Part shown: positions 1 through 12,393 of the stretch, in pieces
Layout: each line of letters begins with the position of its first letter
Position numbering within the stretch: the first letter of the stretch is position 1
NCBI RefSeq assembly: GCF_001638985.1
Contig: NW_017265149.1
Span: 677,619 to 741,618 of the forward strand
From: Phycomyces blakesleeanus NRRL 1555(-)
Taxonomy: Eukaryota; Mucoromycota; Mucoromycetes; Mucorales; Phycomycetaceae
Direction: 5' to 3'
DNA length: 64,000 nt
Position numbers and translations under genes: made by a program
The notes under the pieces: generated by a model
The model's database searches: none
What the model was told of the DNA's origin: nothing
Seen by the model: the letters and a program-made list of their open reading frames with translations, nothing else

Positions 1-2424
1 ACATAGTGTACAACAACCAGACACACAGATTGGAAAGACGGATTTCATAGAGAATAAATGCATCTGTGCACAACAACCAGACACACAGATTGGAAAGACG
101 GATTTCATAGAGAATAAATGCATCTGTGCACAACAACGAGACACACAGATTGGATAGAGGGATTTCATAGACAATAAATGCATCTGTGCACAACAACCAG
201 ACACACAGATTGGAAAGACGGATTTCATAGAGAATAAATGCATCTGTGAACAACAACCAGACACACAGATTGGAAAGACGGATTTCATAGACAATAAATA
301 CATCTGTGAACAACAGCCAGACACACAGATTGGAAAGACGGATTTCATAGAGAATAAATGCATCTGTGCACAACAACCAGACACACAGATTGGAAAGACG
401 GATTTCAAGAGAATAATTGCATCTGTGAACAACAACCAGACACACAGATTGGAAAGACGGATATCATAGACAATAATTGCATCTGTGCACAACAGCCAGA
501 CACACAGATTGGAAAGACGGATTTCAAGAGAATAATTGCATCTGTGCACAACAACCAGGCACACAGATTGGAAAGACGGATTTCATAGACAATAAATGCA
601 TCTGTGCACAACAACCAGACACACAGATTGGAAAGACGGATTTCATAGAGAATAATGGCATCTGTGCACAACAGCCAGACACACAGATTGGAAAGACGGA
701 TTTCATAGAGAATAAATGCATCTGTGCACAACAAACAGACACACAGATTGGAAAGACGGATTTCATAGACAATAAATGCATCTGTGCACAACAGCCAGAC
801 ACACAGATTGGAAAGACGGATTTCATAGAGAATAAATGCATCTGTGCACAACAACCAGACACACAGATTGGAAAGACGCATTTCATAGAGAATAAATGCA
901 TCTGTGCACAACAACCAGACACACAGATTGGAAAGACGCATTTCATAGAGAATAAATGCATCTGTGAACAACAACCAGACACACAGATTGGAAAGACGGA
1001 TTTCAAGAGAATAAATGCATCTGTGAACAACAACCAGACACACAGATTGGAAAGACGGATTTCATAGAGATTAAATGCATCTGTGAACAACAACCAGACA
1101 CACAGATTGGAAAGACGGATTTCATAGAGATTAAATGCATCTGTGAACAACAACCAGACACACAGATTGGAAAGACGGATTTCAAGAGAATAAATGCATC
1201 TGTGAACAACAACCAGACACACAGATTGGATAGACGGATTTCATAGAGAATAAATGCATCTGTGCACAACAACCAGACACACAGATTGGATAGACGGATT
1301 TCATAGAGAATAAATGCATCTGTGCACAACAACCAGACACACAGATTGGATAGACGGATTTCATAGACAATAAATGCATCTGTGAACAACAACCAGACAC
1401 ACAGATTGGATAGACGGATTTCATAGAGAATAAATGCATCTGTGAACAACAACCAGACACACAGATTGGATAGACGGATTTCATAGAGAATAAATGCATC
1501 TGTGCACAACAACCAGACACACAGATTGGATAGACGGATTTCATAGAGAATAAATGCATCTGTGAACAACAACCAGACACACAGATTGGATAGACGGATT
1601 TCATAGACAATAAATGCATCTGTGAACAACAACCAGACACACAGATTGGAAAGACGGATTTCATAGAGAATAAATGCATCTGTGAACAACAACCAGACAC
1701 ACAGATTGGATAGACGGATTTCATAGAGAATAAATGCATCTGTGTACAACAACCAGACACACAGATTGGATAGACGGATTTCAAGAGAATAAATGCATCT
1801 GTGAACAACAAGCAGACACACAGATTGGATAGACGGATTTCAAGAGAATAATTGCATCTGTGCACAACAGCCAGACACACAGATTGGATAGACGGATTTC
1901 ATAGAGATTAAATGCATCTGTGCACAACAACCAGACACACAGATTGGATAGACGGATTTCATAGAGAATAAATGCATCTGTGAACAACAACCAGACACAC
2001 AGATTGGAAAGACGCATTTCATAGAGAATAAATGCATCTGTGCACAACAGCCAGACACACAGATTGGATAGACGGATTTCATAGAGAATAAATGCATCTG
2101 TGCACAACAACCAGACACACAGATTGGATAGACGGATTTCATAGACAATAAATGCATCTGTGAACAACAACCAGACACACAGATTGGATAGACGGATTTC
2201 ATAGAGAATAAATGCATCTGTGCACAACAACCAGACACACAGATTGGATAGACGGATTTCATAGAGAATAAATGCATCTGTGCACAACAACCAGACACAC
2301 AGATTGGAAAGACGGATTTCAAGAGAATAATTGCATCTGTGCACAACAACCAGACACACAGATTGGATAGACGGATTTCATAGAGAATAAATGCATCTGT
2401 GCACAACAAACAGACACACAGATT
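1..2424. repeat. 60-bp satellite array, about 40 units
   Basis: A head-to-tail tandem array of a 60-bp unit with core CAGACACACAGATTGG. It begins before the window and ends near 2424, where the last unit breaks into unrelated AT-rich DNA. Most units are 60 bp; several are 59 bp because TCATAGAGAATA is replaced by TCAAGAGAATA (for example near 405, 525, 1003, 1183, 1781, 1841 and 2320). Units up to about 1200 mostly carry GGAAAGACG; later units mostly carry GGATAGACG. This gives two variant domains with a few interspersed exceptions. Because 60 is a multiple of three and the unit lacks stops in several frames, long repetitive reading frames appear on both strands. The 59-bp units break each frame, so I do not call them genes. 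Confidence 0.97.
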
Positions 2425-5400
2425 TTAAATAGATGTATTTCAGAAATTAAATACCTATATGAATAATAGTTCAATATGTATACTGATAAAACATAAACTT
2501 ATGACTCACAAAAATTTTATAGAAGCAGTGAATAAAACAGACGTATGTGTATGAAGCAGATAATCTAAGCTGTATAAAAATCTTTAAAATAAGTAGAAAA
2601 ACAAAAATAAGTAATGATGATAGATCATATAATAAGTTTCTTCAACGGAACTTTCATACTTTTGACAAGTATTTTATAGGAGTCTGTACTTGAGAATGTT
2701 TACATTTGGCATCTGACATCTCATTAATCTGCTCTGAAAAAAACATCAAATGCGGACACAAAGTACGTGATTGTTTTTATCTTATGGCTGATGCATCCTT
2801 AACTAATACGGATTACGAAGGAAACTTTGTAGACCAGACTGTTTTTCTGTTATATCAATTGGTAACTATGGTGGTAGTCAGTATTATTTCATTAAGCCAC
2901 AATTGTTGCGCAGCACTCGTAGTATTTTCAACATTCCGCTGATCTTCATTGGAATTTATGCTGTCTTAAATTCCAAAGAAACTAGATCGGAAATTTTTTT
3001 GAAAATTATATGCAGATTTAAGACAAAAAAGACCAGCAAATGATTTTTTTGGTCTGTATTCATTGAATGCGGCCTGTTCAGAGGAGCAACATAAAGCAAG
3101 AGAACATCCAGTTGGAGGAGCAGTGAAATAGACCATGTCATAAAAAGTTTTACAAGGTTTGCTCTAGACATTGTCTTTTATCTGTCATAAAGTATATGTA
3201 ATAGATTGGAAATAGTTTTTCTGTGAGACTTGCTCTTCAATCATCAGCTTCTTAAGCTTCTTTTTATAATAAAGAAGACTGAATTAGACCAAATTTTTGG
3301 ACCCTTGGCTCTTATGATGTACTTGAGTAAATGTCATCTGTTCAATATGAAGATGTTTGCCATCTTCATAAACGATAGAGTTTATCTGATTAAATACGCT
3401 GTTTTTTTAGTTTGCTGCATTAAAATATATAAGAATTTTGACATTACTTGTACTTTTTTTTTGAATAACCAAACGGACAAGATATAGAGCCCAGATATAT
3501 CCTATGAGAGCTTCTGCATAAGAAGTTAGAAAAATATTTCCGATGGAGTACACAAAACTGCAAGCAATCTTTACTATCTAACATATAACTAATATTAGTA
3601 TTTATGTCGGTTTTGACGATGAGTAATAGATAGCTTACCTTTGTGGATATTTGTATTCTGCAGAAAGATTTGCCTATGAAAAACACAGAGTGTAGTAAGA
3701 AAGTAGATATACGTGTAAAAAGCAGTATACAAGAAAACCTGAGATGAGGTGCAAGATTTGCAAGGCAAGTGTGCGATAGTAGAAAATAATATGGAAAATA
3801 GAGGGAAGAAAGGTATATGAAAAAAAGTGAAAAAATTGAAAGATTGATGTTTCTTTTATAGATAATTTGTCTGATTTTTTTCTTTGCTGTTGCTGTTTTT
3901 TTTTGTGACAGGTACTACATCATTCTTTTAAGTATAAAACAAAAAATAAATGAAACTAAGATATTTTATTGTATTTATTTCAATTTTTACTTCTTTTAGT
4001 AATGATCTTCATGTAGTAAAAAGTAATAATTTAATTCTAATGGTTATCAATAATTTAAGACAAAAAAAATCATCTAAAAATGCAGCAATATATTAAAACA
4101 GGAATGTTTTCTTTTAAAAAGTACTAAATGATAAAAGAACATTTTTAAAGCAAATAAGTAAAAAGTAAAAAACAAGAGAGATTTTTATAGTTAAATGGTA
4201 TAAACAAAGTTTAGAAATAAGGATTTTTCTCTTTTATTACTTAAAGCTGACCTGTGCTCTGTTTATATAATGTAATCAAATGTATGGACTTAAGGAAAAC
4301 AAGCAGCAAACCAGTGATTTATATAGACAGCCAATTTACAAAATGTTATAGTGAAAGAAAAATATTTTGTGCCTATCACTTAAAGTTAGTAATAGTATGA
4401 TTAGATTGGCCAATTTTTTAAGAGAGTAGATCCTTCATTTTTGAAGAGACCGTATATTTCTTAGCAAAAATGTCATTGGAATAAATTATAAATGATATTA
4501 AAACTAAAGAACAGAAAAATGGTCTACATAATTTGTATGACCATCTGTAGGAAAATACTTGGGGTATTGGAAGATCTTGAAGATGGAGTGATACACGTCT
4601 GTATTAACTAGTGTACTCTGATCGGCCTGAGAAATGATAAATTTAAGATGAGCTACATTAATAAAGATCGTCATTAGTTAAATATTGATTTGTTATCAGT
4701 AATAAGTAAAAAGAAAAAGCACTTGATTCCACTAATATTATTTTTGGGCTTTTGTCTCAAACTCCACGCAAAATTTGCTGGTTATAATATTATACACAAG
4801 CAGCTTTGTTATTGTTTTCTTACTGTCTTTAATACAAGATTAGCTTGATCTTATAATATGAACTTTTTTAATATGAAAAAACCAATGTGAGAATACTATA
4901 TTAGAAATCATATTGCTTGATGATTCTACACAAACTTGACTACTTTGAATGTCTGAAAGTGTATCAAGTGTTTTCTTTAATGTCTATGATCAGTACTGTT
5001 ATGCTGTTTGAGACAAAGCATTACGTTAAAAGTGATTCTTTATGCCATGGATATATATTAATTCAAAGAAAATCTGCTTTGAAACATTTTTTTCTTAAGT
5101 TTAAATAGTTCAAAAAGAAAACATAAAGTAAAAAAAAATTCTAGCCATATGAGACTATAAAGTACTGACCAGTAGTAAAGATGTGATGCCGAGTTTTGAA
5201 AATATATTTTAGGATCTAAAAAAAATCAGTTTTTATATATATATTAAGATAGATAAAATCTCTACCTTTTTGCAGTTATTTCTGTGCGTAAAGGTTTGTA
5301 GTTTTAAAGCAAGAATATTATATACATATATCAAATATTTATATATAGCAGTACTTTCGTACTTTTTACATATAAAACATATATATATATATTTAAATAT

Positions 5401-6060
5401 TTTTTATTAATTAATTATAGTTAAGTGTTTGAATCTTTTTTAACTAAAACTATATATAATCAAAGCTTAATATAATCATAATAGCGGGATATTCAAAATC
5501 ATATAACTATTCATTTATTTTTTATTTATTTATGTAATCATTTTAATATAAAGGTTTCTGTAAAGCCATTTTGCTATACAAGAATACTCAGAAATTCAGC
5601 ATAAAGTGATAGTTATATTGCACTAGAAAATTACAGATTTTAGCTGAGAAGCATATGTATTTCGATTTATGAAAGAAATAAGCTACTGGGAATAAATAAA
5701 GATAAAAATAAGAGTAGAATGATTCAATTAAACAACAAACAGAAAATATAGCTTCTTTTCAATATGTAATTAATGAATTGGGCAATATATACTTCTGTAG
5801 ATATATAATTGTATATTACATACAAAAATAAGAATTTTACTTTGTTGTTGTTTCTTTGGGATGAAAGCTGAATAAGTGGTTTGTGTAAGTCTTGTACAAT
5901 ATACCAATATGGGTTGGGTTTATACAAACCTGACTATTGTGAGAGCTTGTAAAAAGGCTTATGAAAACACATTTTCTATACCAAAAGCAAATAGCTTGAG
6001 CAATTATTCAGAAACAGTTATATTTCTCAGCCATATGTATTCACCAAGCCATTTCAAAAA
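2425..6060. other. Gene-poor AT-rich stretch
   Basis: I see no gene I can support here. Open frames are short (80 codons or fewer), have no recognisable domain and join no neighbours through splice sites. A somewhat less AT-rich patch at 2700-3200 might be a decayed coding region, but I recognise no family in it. The rest is AT-rich with homopolymer runs. Confidence 0.6.
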
Positions 6061-6063
6061 AAG

Positions 6064-6073
6064 TATATATAAT
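6064..6073 (+). promoter_or_regulatory. TATA-like box of the small secreted-peptide gene
   Basis: TATATATAAT lies 74-83 bp upstream of the ATG at 6147, a spacing that suits a fungal TATA element with a short leader. AT-rich matches are frequent in this window, so the support is its position together with the open frame and the downstream AATAAA. Confidence 0.4.
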
Positions 6074-6146
6074 GTAAGAAAAAGATCCAAAATATCATTC
6101 AATTCATATTAATCAAAAACATCAATTCATTCTTAAACTTTACATC

Positions 6147-6326
6147 ATGCGCTCTCCTATGGTTCAAATCTTCTCTACTCTATGTTTTCTTGGACTCTTG
6201 GTAAACTTGACACAGGCAGCTCCGTATGTCCCTGGTGATTGGCGTTTGAAGTTTCACATGTATCGTCCAGTAGAAAAACCAACCGCAAAATGCATGTGGT
6301 ATACCGCTAAAAATTTGTGTGCCTAA
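6147..6326 (+). CDS. Small secreted peptide, 59 aa, unknown function
   Basis: A complete 59-codon frame. Residues 1-24 form a textbook signal peptide: a short polar start, a hydrophobic core rich in Leu, Phe and Val at about residues 8-21, then a T-Q-A site at 22-24, so cleavage is likely after Ala24. The predicted mature peptide has about 35 residues. It is basic and aromatic (Trp31, Trp51, several Tyr, Phe and Lys) and has exactly two cysteines, Cys49 and Cys58, which could form one loop near the C-terminus. A TATA-like box lies about 75 bp upstream and overlapping AATAAA signals about 80 bp downstream, so the locus looks like a compact intronless gene in otherwise empty DNA. I recognise no family. 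It could be a pheromone-like, antimicrobial or effector-like peptide; that is inference from its secreted, small, cysteine-bearing design. Being under 60 aa, it is easily missed. Confidence 0.6.
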   Translation: MRSPMVQIFSTLCFLGLLVNLTQAAPYVPGDWRLKFHMYRPVEKPTAKCMWYTAKNLCA

Positions 6327-6404
6327 GACCATCTTGCCTTGTTTTATATAAATTTACTCATTTTGAATAGTATATAAATATATATTAATCAATGTAATAT
6401 CGAA

Positions 6405-6414
6405 AATAAATAAA
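6405..6414 (+). terminator. Overlapping AATAAA polyadenylation signals
   Basis: AATAAATAAA lies about 80 bp after the stop codon of the secreted-peptide frame, a reasonable 3' end signal for that gene. The motif is common by chance in such AT-rich DNA. Confidence 0.35.
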
Positions 6415-8242
6415 GTTAATACTTCTTTTTGTGACTTTGTAATATACATACTGAAACGTAGAACAGAATAGATTCTTTGAACTTTAATTAAAATAATAAG
6501 GATTTCTACTTTTTATATTTTATTCTCATACATGTATACAATATGAAATCTGTGTTGTATTTATTATAAGTGGTTTCATTGAGCTTAATATCTCTGTTTT
6601 GGCTACTAAAGACAAAATATAAAGTATTGAGCTACCTCAATTCGTAGGCATGCCTATATAACTAACATTTTTTTTTGTTAAACGTAAGACGTATCGAATT
6701 TCTTTATAGGCTTCAGAAGGTAGATATCTAAAAAATAGGGTTTAAGTTTTAGTGCAGCAATACTTTACCCTATTCAAAGAATTAAAAGTAGTGTTTGATA
6801 AAATAATGCTAATTTTATATCTTATTCAATATATATATCCTTGGGAAATACTCGGTGGATTGAATGAATACAATCTCTGTAATGCTTACATTAATAAGTA
6901 TACAAATACTAGTCATATTTTTATTTTAAAGGGTTTATTATAGCATTATATAACAAATACAACAATTATAATAGGTAACGACAGTGAATTTCTCTCTTTA
7001 CCATTTCCTATTGATAATATTCTTTGACTGATTTGCGAAGATTATCTTGTATGAGCGTAAAGCTTAGCACTTGAAAATTATTTTGAAAAGTAGTACTTAC
7101 CAATAGACACTATATATCTTTAGCCATAAGTTTGCAGTTCTAATATATCATTCACATCTCATAGTATATGTTGAAGTAGATAACCAATTATTTCAGCCAA
7201 TTTAATTTTATTACTTTTATATAGACAAGCCTGATAAAGCTCGAGATAAATTATCATATGTAGAAATGCATAATTCGGTTGATACTTTCATTCTTTTTTT
7301 TTTAAAAAAAAACAGAAAAATATTTTAGATTAATGAAAGAATAAATACTTTATATATATGTGATTATTTAGCCAGGCTATTCGAAGAAAATCTAATTTGA
7401 ATATTAGTCAATGATCCCGTTTTGTAGTTGAGGACACCGAAAAGCAAGAGTAAAAAATTCATAAAAAGAATTGTAGATTTTTATAGCATTTATAGAGTGA
7501 GCTTTTGCACATTTTGACTTTTTCTGTAAGCAACTCTACATTTATGTTCTCGAAGAAGATAATTTCTCCTCCATTTGAATTAAGCTTTACCAATGTGTTA
7601 CTGCCGTTGTATATGTATCTATGGAATCAAAAGGTTTACTCAAGCTTCGTAATGGTAGCTATCTGTCCCAAATCTACACTAAGTTCTTCAATGTCTTTTG
7701 AAATATCTTTTATTAGCTTGTCTGCATTTTCTGATAAAGAATATACCAGTATCACTAGCACCCGTTGTATTTTACTCGATATTTATTAATATTGAAAAAG
7801 TAATATCGTTTCAATTTTATTGAAACAAAAAAAAAGGTTTATTTGATAGTAGGTTGACAATGGATATACATAGTAATTAAGTATATATATTTAGGGTATA
7901 TTTAATTTTTATTCTTATTTCTATATACGCATGTATGTATTATGTATATATTTAAATATATAAAGATGCGTGTGTTTTTTTTTTTTTTTTGGTTTATAAT
8001 ATGAAAATTAAGCGGATCACTGTACGATGTTGCTTAGCTTTATATTATGCAATAATTTTCTTATTTAGAAAAAAAAATATTTAAGGTATTTCACTCGAGG
8101 CTATTACAAAAAAAAACAAATTTCTGTATATATACATACTAATGCCGCGTTCTTCTTCTACTTCTTCTTTCTCTTGTTCTTCATTGACTCTATATTGCTA
8201 TTGAAACAATACTATTAAACTACCTCTTTATACTGAGCTGTA
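6415..8242. other. AT-rich intergenic stretch with a faint coding relic
   Basis: No supported gene. On the minus strand around 7640-7770 there is a short helix-like stretch (S-L-S-E-N-A-D-K-L-I-K-D-I motif, then further charged heptad-like residues) ended by stops; it could be a remnant of a coiled-coil gene. Otherwise the stretch holds AT-rich DNA and T/A homopolymers, including a T run near 7977-7991. Confidence 0.5.
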
Positions 8243-9180
8243 ATGACTGGAATATTTAATTTTAATACAACCGTCAAGTCTCATTACCAAGCACCTTCCT
8301 CCATTGTCCATGTGCATTCCCCAGACATCGATGAGCGTTGGGATACTTTTCTTGACTCACAACAAAGAACATCAAAGCATGTACAATGTCCAATAATCTA
8401 TATCCAACCACACCAACTGCACTCCATAGACATTCTTCCTGCGTCACCCAAAGAAGTAAGTCAATCCACATTGTAATTATCTTTTATTATCATTATTTTA
8501 GAATGGACAGCTTTACAGCCTTTTCTTTTTCACTTCTTCTTCTTCTTTTTATTGATCAAAATTAAAATCGAACAATCATGCTCACAAACCCCATTTCATC
8601 TACTTTTACTTCTTCTTCTTCTTCTGCTGCTGCTGCTGCTATTACTGTCGTTACTGTCAATTTATCTTGTCAGTACAATGATAATGATAATGATAATGAT
8701 AATGATGATGATAACGATGACGATAAAATCCAAAATCTAGCCAATAAAACAATCGACTATTTTGCACATCCCTCGGAATCATTACTAGACAACTACGACA
8801 CAACTCCAGATATCCAAGAAATCTCAACAGATGATGACGATGATGATAATGATAATGATAACGATGATTATGATTATGATTATGATTATGAAGAAGTCCA
8901 AGTAAAATTCAATGATGATGATGATGATAATGATGGTCAGAGTGACCTTTGTTGCTCAGAAGATGGGGCTAAAATTGAAACTATTGTCCGTCCCAGATCA
9001 CAAAAGTCAATATCTGTAGAAGCGTATCACAGAATGATGGCTCAAAGGTACACGGCAAGACTACTGAAAATAGCATCCGTTTGTCAGACCTCGGAAATAA
9101 ATCTACCGCTAGTCTATCAAAAGCAGCTTGATTCCCTTCAAACCCCACTACTGCCACCACCATCACAATACTCTCGATAA
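8243..9180 (+). CDS. Asp/Asn-rich acidic protein, 239 aa, unknown
   Basis: Two exons: 8243-8455 (71 codons) and 8674-9180. The intron 8456-8673 has a GTAAGT donor, a CT-rich tract and a TTGTCAG acceptor, and keeps phase 0. Reading straight through would hit stops, and the nearer acceptor at 8504 gives no open frame. The protein starts with a Gln/His/Pro-containing region, then from about residue 72 has long runs of Asn-Asp and Asp encoded by (AAT GAT)n and (GAT)n, a Tyr-Asp run near residue 138, and a normal-complexity C-terminus of about 60 residues (S-V-E-A-Y-H-R-M-M-A-Q-R-Y). I do not recognise a domain. The acidic tract could chaperone basic partners or bind metal, but that is a guess. 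The second-exon length polymorphism expected from trinucleotide slippage would change the protein. Confidence 0.6.
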
Positions 9181-10230
9181 TAGTAATAATAGCTTCCTTT
9201 CTCTCTCTCTCTCTCTCTATTTTAGTTATAATTTATTATATTTATTACTATTACTATTATTGTATTAAACACAGATCCCTATTATTTAATCAATATGTAC
9301 ACCTTACACTACATTACACTACGCTACACACTCATATACAATTCATATACAATTCATATACTTAAAGCACATAAGAATAATACAAACAGGTCAAGTGCTT
9401 AATGTTATATAAAGATGCATTTTTTTTACTTGGTATTTGAAATAACATATAAACATACCAAAATAATTAATCAAGAAATAAGAAATCAGGCTTAGTTGCT
9501 TTATACTTTGTTGTTGTTATTATAATATAAGGGGGGGTGGCTAGGCTTGGTAGGCTGGTGAGTGAATGAATTGAGGGGATAATGTTTTGTATACTTGCAG
9601 GTTTGTTTTCTTCTTATTCTTGACTCACAAACACTTCCTTTCTGTGCGTATATGTGTGTGTATTTGCTTGTTTTATTTATGAAAGCTCATTGTTAATTAG
9701 CAATCATTACATTAGATTCCCAATCTCATGGATTGACTACCAAGATGATTCATTGAGCACATGATGTCTAGTAATAAACAAGAAAATATCTATAATAATG
9801 ATATGTTTATTAATCACAATGAAATGAAATAAGAAATGAGCATAAAAATATTAATATCAATATATCAACTGTCTATCAATCTAAACCGACCAATGCTTAT
9901 TATTAATGCCTATGTGTTTTTTTTTTGCAGAATAATGCACCATTCATTTCAATTACTAAAAAAATTCCACTCACTAAATGCTTACATCTATATAAAGTTG
10001 ATAGAGTTTCTGTTAATAATATTTTGACCCTTTTTTTATCCTTTATTTTAAAATAAGAAAAAAGCGTTTCCAACTAAGCAATCAAATTTCCAGACATTCT
10101 TTTCTTTCTTTCCGCTGTTGTTGTTGTTTTTGTTGTTGCCATGAGCCAAATATATATATATATATATATTCTCTTGGCAAAATAAGATAGAAAGGATCAT
10201 CATCTTAATGCGTACAAATGTAGAAACTTC
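9181..10230. other. Intergenic, no gene seen
   Basis: Downstream region of the acidic-protein gene. It holds CT runs (9200-9217), short imperfect repeats such as CATTACACTAC and ATTCATATACA (9300-9360), a G-rich patch near 9531-9540 and a (TA)n run at 10149-10169. No frame here has coding character. Confidence 0.6.
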
Positions 10231-10231
10231 T

Positions 10232-12184
10232 TTAAAATAATAATAGCAGTATATCCGCTAGAACTTTACCTAGTAATTCGGCGACCATTCTTTCTCTTTC
10301 TCTTTTTTTGTGCCTTTTTGACCCAGTGTATTTATAGTATTCCTTGGTAGAGCATCTTCTGAATTGACGAGGGATTTCACTGTCCCCGTAAGATTCTTCA
10401 AACACTCGATATCTGCCCGAATCAAGACCACAAAGAAAAATGTCTTCCAATCTTTCATTTTGCATTACATCTCCTAACAAAGAAATGTCGAGATCTCTGT
10501 CTAAATAATAACCATAATAGTCAGTACTTTTAGTTATACTTTTAGAGTATCACATTAGCAATAAAACCATTGGATCTGATTAAATAAAAAAACGTCAATA
10601 TATTTCCCCCCTAGATCTTGCGAACATTGCAAACTATTATATGATCTACTACATGATTATCTGATAAGTTAGGTATAACTGTATATGCATTTATACCTAC
10701 CTATCCAACCTAAGTCTGCTTAAATCAAACATCTCAAGAGAAATCTCAAGGTTGGTAGCATAGGTAGAGGGTAGTGGTATAGTAGCAAATGCTGAAAAAG
10801 TGTTTGAGCTAATTAATGTAAACCTCCATATCAATGAAAGTACACTGGACAACGAAAATAAACTAGGCACTTTTTGACCTTTCTGTTGTTAATCTCGATG
10901 ATAAAATTCAATTATTTTATGATATAGGCCGGTACAGGCATATGTGCTTCAGGAAAGGCAGAGAGGGTTACCAAAGTAACTGGCTTAGGCATGTCAATCG
11001 ATGAAAATTCACCACATATTGTTAATTGTATGTTTATTGTCATTGTTTGCCTTGGAAAGTACATCCGACAAGACTGGCATATCTCGAAGAGAAACTTTTC
11101 CAAAAGGTCAAAAAATTGGTTAGAATGGCTTTGACGTTTATTAGGATTTTCTTTACACTGTCTTGAACAATACTAAAAGTTTTGCCTAGATTTTCTTGTT
11201 CACAGTTTGGTCAGAATGGGTAATCACGTAATAGTTTAAAAATAAATGTGCGTGAATCATAGTATTTTGGATATACTTTGATACCATTTGTACTTTCTCC
11301 GTGATGAGTGTCTTATACACAGGCCTTAAAATCGTATCCAGATTGGTTTTTATTGCTATGATGGTATGGTTTCCCAGTAGTGCTTGTAATTGATCTTGCT
11401 CTTGATCCTGGATTTGTACTTGCGCTTGCACTTGCTTAGTTGGTGTACGATTTATACACTTTTTTGATTTTCAGATTTTATGGGACTCTTCATGACAGCT
11501 GGAGTATCGAGGACTTGGTTCTACTTTATTGACATCATGTTTACGGTTTTTTTTGCATTACGTTTCTATCTTTTTGGCTTAGTTCTTTCGCATTCAGTAG
11601 GTATTTTATGCTTTGTACCGATTATAATATATATATAGAAATATATATAAGTATTAGACATTGCTATGCTATCTTCTATGTTATGTATGCATATAAACAA
11701 ACATATGTATATATTTACCATATGTCGAAGTTCATGAAATTTTTTCGCTTTGACTACTTCTTTTTGTATGATGTCCAGGTTTGTTTGCAGTCCTTGCACC
11801 TGTTTTCGGCTAATACATAGAAAACCTTTTTTGTTTGTTTGTTTGTATGGAGCTTTGTGCTCAAGATTTTTGGTAAACCTCCATTGCTACGAAGAAAAAT
11901 AGAACATAACGGCCTTTGTTTTGGATTGTATTTGTTATATATTGTTTTAGAAAGAGTAGAAAATAACGGGGAGACAGATGGGAAAACATGCTGGAGTGTA
12001 GCGAAAACGAGAAGAGAGAGAGCGAGAGAGAGAGAGAGCAGATATTTACCGGGAGGGAAGAAGTAGTTGCTCTGACTGAGACCGGAGGGAAGGATGTGAA
12101 CTCAATGTCAAGTACCGTGAAATAACAATGAGTGTTGATGGGAAGAAGGCGCGATCGTACTCTCATTGACATGATGTGGGCCAT
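10232..12184 (-). pseudogene. Decayed gene resembling a Fanzor/TnpB-like protein
   Basis: On the minus strand three exons join in phase: 12184-12050 (ATG start), 11886-11719 and 11434-11186, with introns of 163 and 284 bp that begin GTAAAT and end TAG and AAG. They give about 183 residues: a Q-W-R-F-T-K-N-L segment, then two helical blocks with N-L-D-I-I and N-L-D-T-I-L motifs. The frame then ends at TAG 11186. Degraded pieces continue at 11150-10912. At 10500-10232 a further open block carries C-G-L-D-S-G-R-Y, then R-R-C-S-T-K-E-Y-Y and a basic tail before a stop. From memory of multi-copy Mucorales proteins with a D-P-G RuvC-I motif, a K-E-Y-Y block and a C-terminal zinc-ribbon W-N-R-D motif, this order matches. 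The Pro of D-P-G is Ser here, and the RuvC-II/III and zinc parts are absent. The family call is inference. Confidence 0.4.
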
Positions 12185-12393
12185 GTCAATAAGAGAGAGG
12201 GAACTTGGGTGGGAAAATATAGAGAGAATGTTACATGCTGACTAACCCTTGGCGCTAGCTTCTCTGATAAAAGTGGGGTAAATGCGAAGCCCATGATTTC
12301 TGGTTAAAAAATCAAATAGCTCGTAGAAAAGAAAGCGTATTATTAAAAAGCGTGTTTAATTATCCTCTTTTACTGTATATAAATCTATAAAAC

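Noticed and set aside
358..2409. Long repetitive open frames of up to 272 codons on both strands of the satellite
   Set aside because: They arise because the unit is 60 bp and lacks stops. Both strands are open at once and 59-bp units shift every frame, so there is no sign of protein selection.
9..2424. CRISPR-like array
   Set aside because: Units are contiguous with no unique spacers, and the organism is a eukaryote; it is a satellite.
5876..6112. 78-codon frame just upstream of the secreted-peptide gene
   Set aside because: It overlaps the TATA-like box region, has no recognisable domain and its composition follows the AT-rich background.
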